NCBI GenBank assembly: GCA_014218215.1
Contig: CP043652.1
Span: 3,658,001-3,722,000, forward strand
Source of the DNA: Geodermatophilaceae bacterium NBWT11
GTDB taxonomy: Bacteria > Actinomycetota > Actinomycetes > Mycobacteriales > Geodermatophilaceae
Direction of reading: 5' to 3'
DNA length: 64,000 bases
Shown here: piece by piece, positions 60,558 through 64,000 of the stretch
Numbering within the stretch: position 1 is the first letter of the stretch
Layout: each line of letters begins with the position of its first letter
Program-made: the position numbers and the translations under genes
The notes under the pieces: model-generated
The model's database searches: none
The model's input: only the letters and a program-made list of their open reading frames with translations
What the model was told of the DNA's origin: nothing

Positions 60558-62219
60558 TCAGTCGCGCGGGTCCTGCGGTCGACCACCATCGGAGGGGCGA
60601 CCCGAGCCGACCCTGCGGTCGTCCTCGGCTGCCTCCAGGCCACGCTGCTCCTGCTGCGCCTCGAGCTGCACCTGGCTGGGCTGCTCGATCGGCTTGAAGA
60701 AGCCCTTGACGGCCCGCCGGGCGCCGCCGACCTGGTTCATCCGCTTGGGCACGGGGGCGCCGCCGTAGGTCAGCTGGCCGTGGCCGTGCTCGTCCACCGG
60801 GCCCAGGGGCTGGTGGACCTCGATGAACTCGCCGGAGGGCAGGCGACGGATGACGCCGGTCTCGATGCCGTGCTCGAGCACCTCGCGGTCGTGCCGCTGC
60901 AGGCCCAGGCAGATGCGGTAGCTGACCATGTAGGCGATGGGCGGCAGGATCACCACGCCGATGCGGCCGACCCAGGTCATGGCGTTGAGGCTGATGTCGA
61001 ACTTGTCGGCGATCAGGTCGTTGCCACCGGACATCCACAGCACGGCGTAGAAGGTCAGCGCCATGACGCCCACCGACGTGCGCACCGGGACGTCGCGAGG
61101 ACGCTGGAGCAGGTGGTGCGAGGCGGTGTCCTTGGTCAGCTTGCGCTCGAGCTGGGGGTACAGCGCGAGCACCGTGAACATCGCGCCGGCGACGACGACC
61201 GTGGGCCAGAAGAGCGCCGGGATCGTGTAGTCGCCGGGGAGGTTGATGTCCCAGGCCGGGAACAGGCGCGTCGACCCGTCGAGGAAGCCGATGTACCAGT
61301 CCGGCTGGGAGCCGGCGGACACCTGGGCGGGGTTGTAGGGGCCCCACAGCCAGAACGGGTTGATCTGCACGAGGCCGGCGAGGGCCGCGACCAGACCGAA
61401 GACGATGAAGAACAGCGCCGTGGCCTTGCCCGCGAAGGCGGGGAAGAGCCGGTTGCCGACCACGTTGTGCTCGGTGCGGCCCGGCCCGGGGAACTGGGTG
61501 TGCTTCTGCTTGATCAGCAGCAGCAGGTGGACCGCGATGAGGGCCAGCACGATCGCCGGGATGATCAGCACGTGCGCGATGTAGAAGCGCCCGATGATCA
61601 CGTCACCGACGAAGTCGCCGTCGAAGACCGCCCAGTGCGCCCAGGTCCCGATGACCGGGATGGACAGGATGATCGCCGAGATGATGCGCAGGCCCGTGCC
61701 CGAGAGCAGGTCGTCGGGGAGGGTGTAGCCGGTGACGCCCATGAGCAGGGCCAGCACCAGCAGCACCACGCCGATGCCCCAGTTGGTCTCGCGGGGCTTG
61801 CGGAACGCACCGGTGAAGAAGATGCGCATCAGGTGCACGACGATCGAGGCGACGAACAGCAGCGCTGCCCAGTGGTGGATCTGCCGGATGAACAGACCGC
61901 CGCGGACGTCGAAGCTGATGTGCAGCGAGGACTCGTAGGCCCGGGACATCTCCACGCCGCGGAGCGGGGCGTAGCTGCCGTCGTAGGCCACCTCGGACAG
62001 CGAGGGGTCGTAGAAGAACGTCAGGTAGGTGCCCGAGAGCAGCAGGATGACGAACGAGTAGAGGGCGATCTCCCCGAGCAGGAACGACCAGTGGTCCGGG
62101 AAGACCTTGTTCAGCGTGCGGCGCAGCGGACCGGCGACGATCAGGCGCTCGTCGATCTCGGTCGCTGCCTTGCCGATCTTCGTGGCCGGTTGCCCCGGCG
62201 AGACCGCAGTCGTAGCCAT
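60558..62219 (-). CDS. qcrB: Cytochrome bc1 complex cytochrome b subunit
   Basis: This 553-residue integral membrane subunit oxidises menaquinol. Its b-haem histidines are visible in [20 protein letters not shown] and in [20 protein letters not shown]. The quinol-site PEWY motif appears as PDWY in [13 protein letters not shown]. About eight helices are followed by a long charged cytoplasmic tail of about 150 residues, as usual in actinobacteria. The ATG overlaps the qcrA stop by one base. The supercomplex partners CtaC and CtaF are encoded just downstream on the other strand. Confidence 0.96.
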   Translation of the reverse strand: MATTAVSPGQPATKIGKAATEIDERLIVAGPLRRTLNKVFPDHWSFLLGEIALYSFVILLLSGTYLTFFYDPSLSEVAYDGSYAPLRGVEMSRAYESSLHISFDVRGGLFIRQIHHWAALLFVASIVVHLMRIFFTGAFRKPRETNWGIGVVLLVLALLMGVTGYTLPDDLLSGTGLRIISAIILSIPVIGTWAHWAVFDGDFVGDVIIGRFYIAHVLIIPAIVLALIAVHLLLLIKQKHTQFPGPGRTEHNVVGNRLFPAFAGKATALFFIVFGLVAALAGLVQINPFWLWGPYNPAQVSAGSQPDWYIGFLDGSTRLFPAWDINLPGDYTIPALFWPTVVVAGAMFTVLALYPQLERKLTKDTASHHLLQRPRDVPVRTSVGVMALTFYAVLWMSGGNDLIADKFDISLNAMTWVGRIGVVILPPIAYMVSYRICLGLQRHDREVLEHGIETGVIRRLPSGEFIEVHQPLGPVDEHGHGQLTYGGAPVPKRMNQVGGARRAVKGFFKPIEQPSQVQLEAQQEQRGLEAAEDDRRVGSGRPSDGGRPQDPRD

Positions 62220-63325
62220 CAGATCCGCTCTCGGTTCCAGTAGGTGGGTCCCACGGCCTCAATGTAGTCGCTGCGCGCGACGAAGTACCCCTCGTCATCC
62301 AGCGTAATCGGCAGTTCCGGCAGCGAGCGGGACGCCGGACCGAAGACCGGCTTGGCACCCTGGATCACGTCGAACTGCGACTGGTGGCACGGGCAGAGGA
62401 TCCGGCTGGTCTCCTGCTCGTACAGCGACACCGGGCAGCCGGCGTGCGTGCAGATCTTGGAGTAGGCCACGTAGTCGCCGTAGCCGAAGTCGGCCTGACC
62501 CTCGCGGGGCTCCAGGACGGCCATCTGCTCGGGACGCAGGCGGATCAGCATGGTCGCGGCGTCCGCGGCCAGGTTGCCGCCCTCGACGGCCGGGAACACC
62601 GTCTCCAGCGAGCCGGGCTCCTGGTCGCCGGGGCGGATGGGGCTGCCGTCGTCGCGGACCAGGCGGATGCCCTCGGCCCACGGCGTGGTGCCCAGCGGGT
62701 TCCCCTTGTTGGGGTTCTTGATGAGGCCACCGAGCGGGGCGATGAGCATGAGGCCCAGCGCGCCGCCGGCGAAGCCGAGGCTGCGGCCGATCATCTTGCG
62801 ACGGGGGAAGCCGGTCTTGTCCAGCCCGCCCATCAGGGTCGCGGCGGTGGTGGTGCGGTCGAACTGCGAGCCGTCGTGCTTGTCCTGCACGGCGGTCTCG
62901 TGGGGGAGCAGCTTCTTGACGAAGAGCACCAGACCCACGCCGATGAAGGCGAGGGCGCCGCCCATCGTCAGGCCCAGCAGCGGGGTGTAGAAGACGCTCC
63001 AGCCGCTGGCGTCCGACGTCCACTGCCAGTCGGGCAGGAACCAGTCGGAGCCGAAGTAGACGACGGCGAAGGCGAGGGCGAAGAGACCGGCGAGGCCGAA
63101 GGCCAGGGAGACCTGACGCTCGGCCTGCTTCTCCAGGCCCGAGCCCGGCGCCGGCGGCGGGTCGACGTGCAGGACCTCGACACCGTCGTAGCGGGCGCCC
63201 AGGCGGTTGAGGGCTTCCTTGTCCATCCCCGCCAGCTGTTCGGGGGTGTAGTCGTCGTCCGGTCCGCCGTGCAGCGGTCCGGCGTCGGACTCCGGTGCAG
63301 AACCGGCCTTGTCTCGCGCGCTCAC
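62219..63325 (-). CDS. qcrA: Rieske iron-sulfur subunit of cytochrome bc1
   Basis: This 368-residue subunit has a long polar N-terminal region and three membrane helices (about residues 73-90, 110-135 and 180-200), the actinobacterial layout. The Rieske domain binds [2Fe-2S] through CTHAGC and [26 protein letters not shown] follows the second motif, as in other family members. It passes electrons from menaquinol to the dihaem cytochrome QcrC. The GTG start overlaps the qcrC stop, and the stop overlaps qcrB. Confidence 0.96.
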   Translation of the reverse strand: MSARDKAGSAPESDAGPLHGGPDDDYTPEQLAGMDKEALNRLGARYDGVEVLHVDPPPAPGSGLEKQAERQVSLAFGLAGLFALAFAVVYFGSDWFLPDWQWTSDASGWSVFYTPLLGLTMGGALAFIGVGLVLFVKKLLPHETAVQDKHDGSQFDRTTTAATLMGGLDKTGFPRRKMIGRSLGFAGGALGLMLIAPLGGLIKNPNKGNPLGTTPWAEGIRLVRDDGSPIRPGDQEPGSLETVFPAVEGGNLAADAATMLIRLRPEQMAVLEPREGQADFGYGDYVAYSKICTHAGCPVSLYEQETSRILCPCHQSQFDVIQGAKPVFGPASRSLPELPITLDDEGYFVARSDYIEAVGPTYWNRERI

Positions 63326-64000
63326 GCCTTGGTTCCCATCCAGAAGATGCCGAACAGCAGGGCGCCGATGCCGACGACCCAGATGACCAGGCCCTCGGAG
63401 ACCGGCCCGGCGCGGCCGATGCCGGCGCCACCGGGGTCGGCCTGCTCGTTCAGGGTCTGGACGTAGTTGATGATCGAACGCTTCTCCTCGGGGGTCAGCT
63501 GGTTGTCCCCGAACACCGGCATGTTCTCCGGGCCCGACAGCATCGCCGTGTAGATCTCGAGGTCGTTCGCGTCGCCCAGGCTGGGGGCGGCCTTGCCCGA
63601 GGACAACGCACCGCCCGCGCCGACGAAGTTGTGGCAGGAGGCGCAGTTGAGCCGGAAGAGCTCGCCGCCCTCGGCGACGTCGCCCTCACGGAGGTCGCCC
63701 GACGGGAGGGTCGGGCCGCCGCCGTTGGCCTGGACGTAGGCCATCAGCTGCTCGATCTCGGCGTCGTTGAACACCGGGGGCTTGCGGGCGGCGTCGGCCT
63801 CCTGGCGGACCAGCGGCATGCGGCCGGTGTGCACCTGGAAGTAGACCGAGGCCTCACCGACGCCGATGAGCGAGGGGCCGCGGTCGGAGACGCCCTGCAG
63901 GTTGCTGCCGTGGCAGCTGATGCAGCTGCGCTCGTACAGCGCCTGGCCGGCCTCGACCGCGCTGGACTCGCTCGCGGTGGTCTCGGGGGCGGCGTTGGCC
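63322..64000 (-). CDS. qcrC: Dihaem cytochrome c subunit of bc1 (QcrC), N-terminus outside window
   Basis: About 226 C-terminal residues are present. The frame runs off the right edge, so the signal/anchor helix is missing. Two c-type haem motifs are seen: CISCHG in the part near the window edge and CASCHN in the second domain, each followed by methionine-bearing segments (RMPLV and NMPVF). A C-terminal membrane helix ([19 protein letters not shown]) anchors it. This fused dihaem cytochrome replaces soluble cytochrome c in actinobacteria and hands electrons to CtaC. It is first in the qcrCAB order. Confidence 0.95.
   Translation of the reverse strand, partial: ANAAPETTASESSAVEAGQALYERSCISCHGSNLQGVSDRGPSLIGVGEASVYFQVHTGRMPLVRQEADAARKPPVFNDAEIEQLMAYVQANGGGPTLPSGDLREGDVAEGGELFRLNCASCHNFVGAGGALSSGKAAPSLGDANDLEIYTAMLSGPENMPVFGDNQLTPEEKRSIINYVQTLNEQADPGGAGIGRAGPVSEGLVIWVVGIGALLFGIFWMGTKA

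Noticed and set aside
59933-60697. 254-codon plus-strand frame downstream of ctaF
   Set aside because: Low-complexity Arg/Pro/Gly translation with no motif. It runs antisense into qcrB and through its terminator.

Overview
The window is one continuous stretch of chromosome from a very GC-rich actinobacterium. GTG starts are common and A/T bases are scarce outside promoters. The gene set (actinobacterial qcrCAB with a three-helix Rieske protein, ctaF, DUF4191, DUF3043, two glutamine synthetases with glnE, F420-linked enzymes, a soluble chemotaxis receptor) fits a motile soil actinobacterium. Geodermatophilaceae (Blastococcus/Modestobacter type) is my best guess, by recognition and not by database search. 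No insertion sequence, prophage, CRISPR array, tRNA or rRNA was seen.

Layout. 1-830: tail of a PIG-L-type deacetylase, then the RNase P RNA gene. 834-2462: a divergent NAD(P)-binding reductase/TetR pair around a palindromic operator. 2468-12450: a nutrient island with nagA-nagB-gntR on the plus strand behind a DasR-like operator. Facing it on the minus strand is a long operon running gluABCD (amino-acid ABC transporter), L-asparaginase, CutC-like protein and ROK sugar kinase. A divergent ROK regulator closes the island. 12523-14541: small proteins, a thioesterase, a ChaB-like protein and a decayed Tad-pilus remnant. 14657-19178: an M24 peptidase, a diguanylate cyclase, an F420-NADP reductase and panB. 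19345-31499: an L,D-transpeptidase, then glnA2, an amidotransferase, glnE, an SsuD-like flavoenzyme, a CDGSH protein facing a haem-oxygenase-like diiron protein, a GAF-type chemotaxis receptor, and glnA1 with a GlnR box. 31666-39650: RDD protein, DUF4191, lipA, an 11-residue-repeat helical protein, leuS with a leader-peptide attenuator, an F420-type oxidoreductase and lipB. 39691-44361: a peptidase-E-like protein, an FAD oxidoreductase, an atypical membrane Ser/Thr kinase and a TIGR01777 epimerase. 44521-51012: sucB, lpdA, pepA, gcvT. 51013-57914: membrane proteins, an aldo/keto reductase, DUF3043, an ErpA-type Fe-S carrier, asnB and DUF3817. 57904-64000: respiratory genes ctaC (with an apparent frameshift), ctaF, qcrB, qcrA and part of qcrC.

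How the genes work together. The order panB...glnA2-glnE...glnA1-RDD-DUF4191-lipA...lipB...epimerase-sucB...pepA-gcvT...ErpA...asnB-ctaC-ctaF...qcrBAC closely follows the Mycobacterium tuberculosis Rv2225-to-Rv2194 region as I remember it. It joins nitrogen assimilation (glnA1/A2/E, asnB), lipoate synthesis and its clients (sucB, lpdA, gcvT), and the cytochrome bc1-aa3 branch. Lineage-specific insertions into this backbone (leuS with attenuator, kinase, CDGSH/diiron pair, MCP) and the amino-sugar/amino-acid island upstream are the more novel parts.

Regulation is unusually readable here. At least fifteen coding starts, including a leader peptide, sit 6-7 nt behind a TANNNT -10 box with no Shine-Dalgarno sequence and are probably leaderless. 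Strong hairpin terminators separate most convergent pairs.
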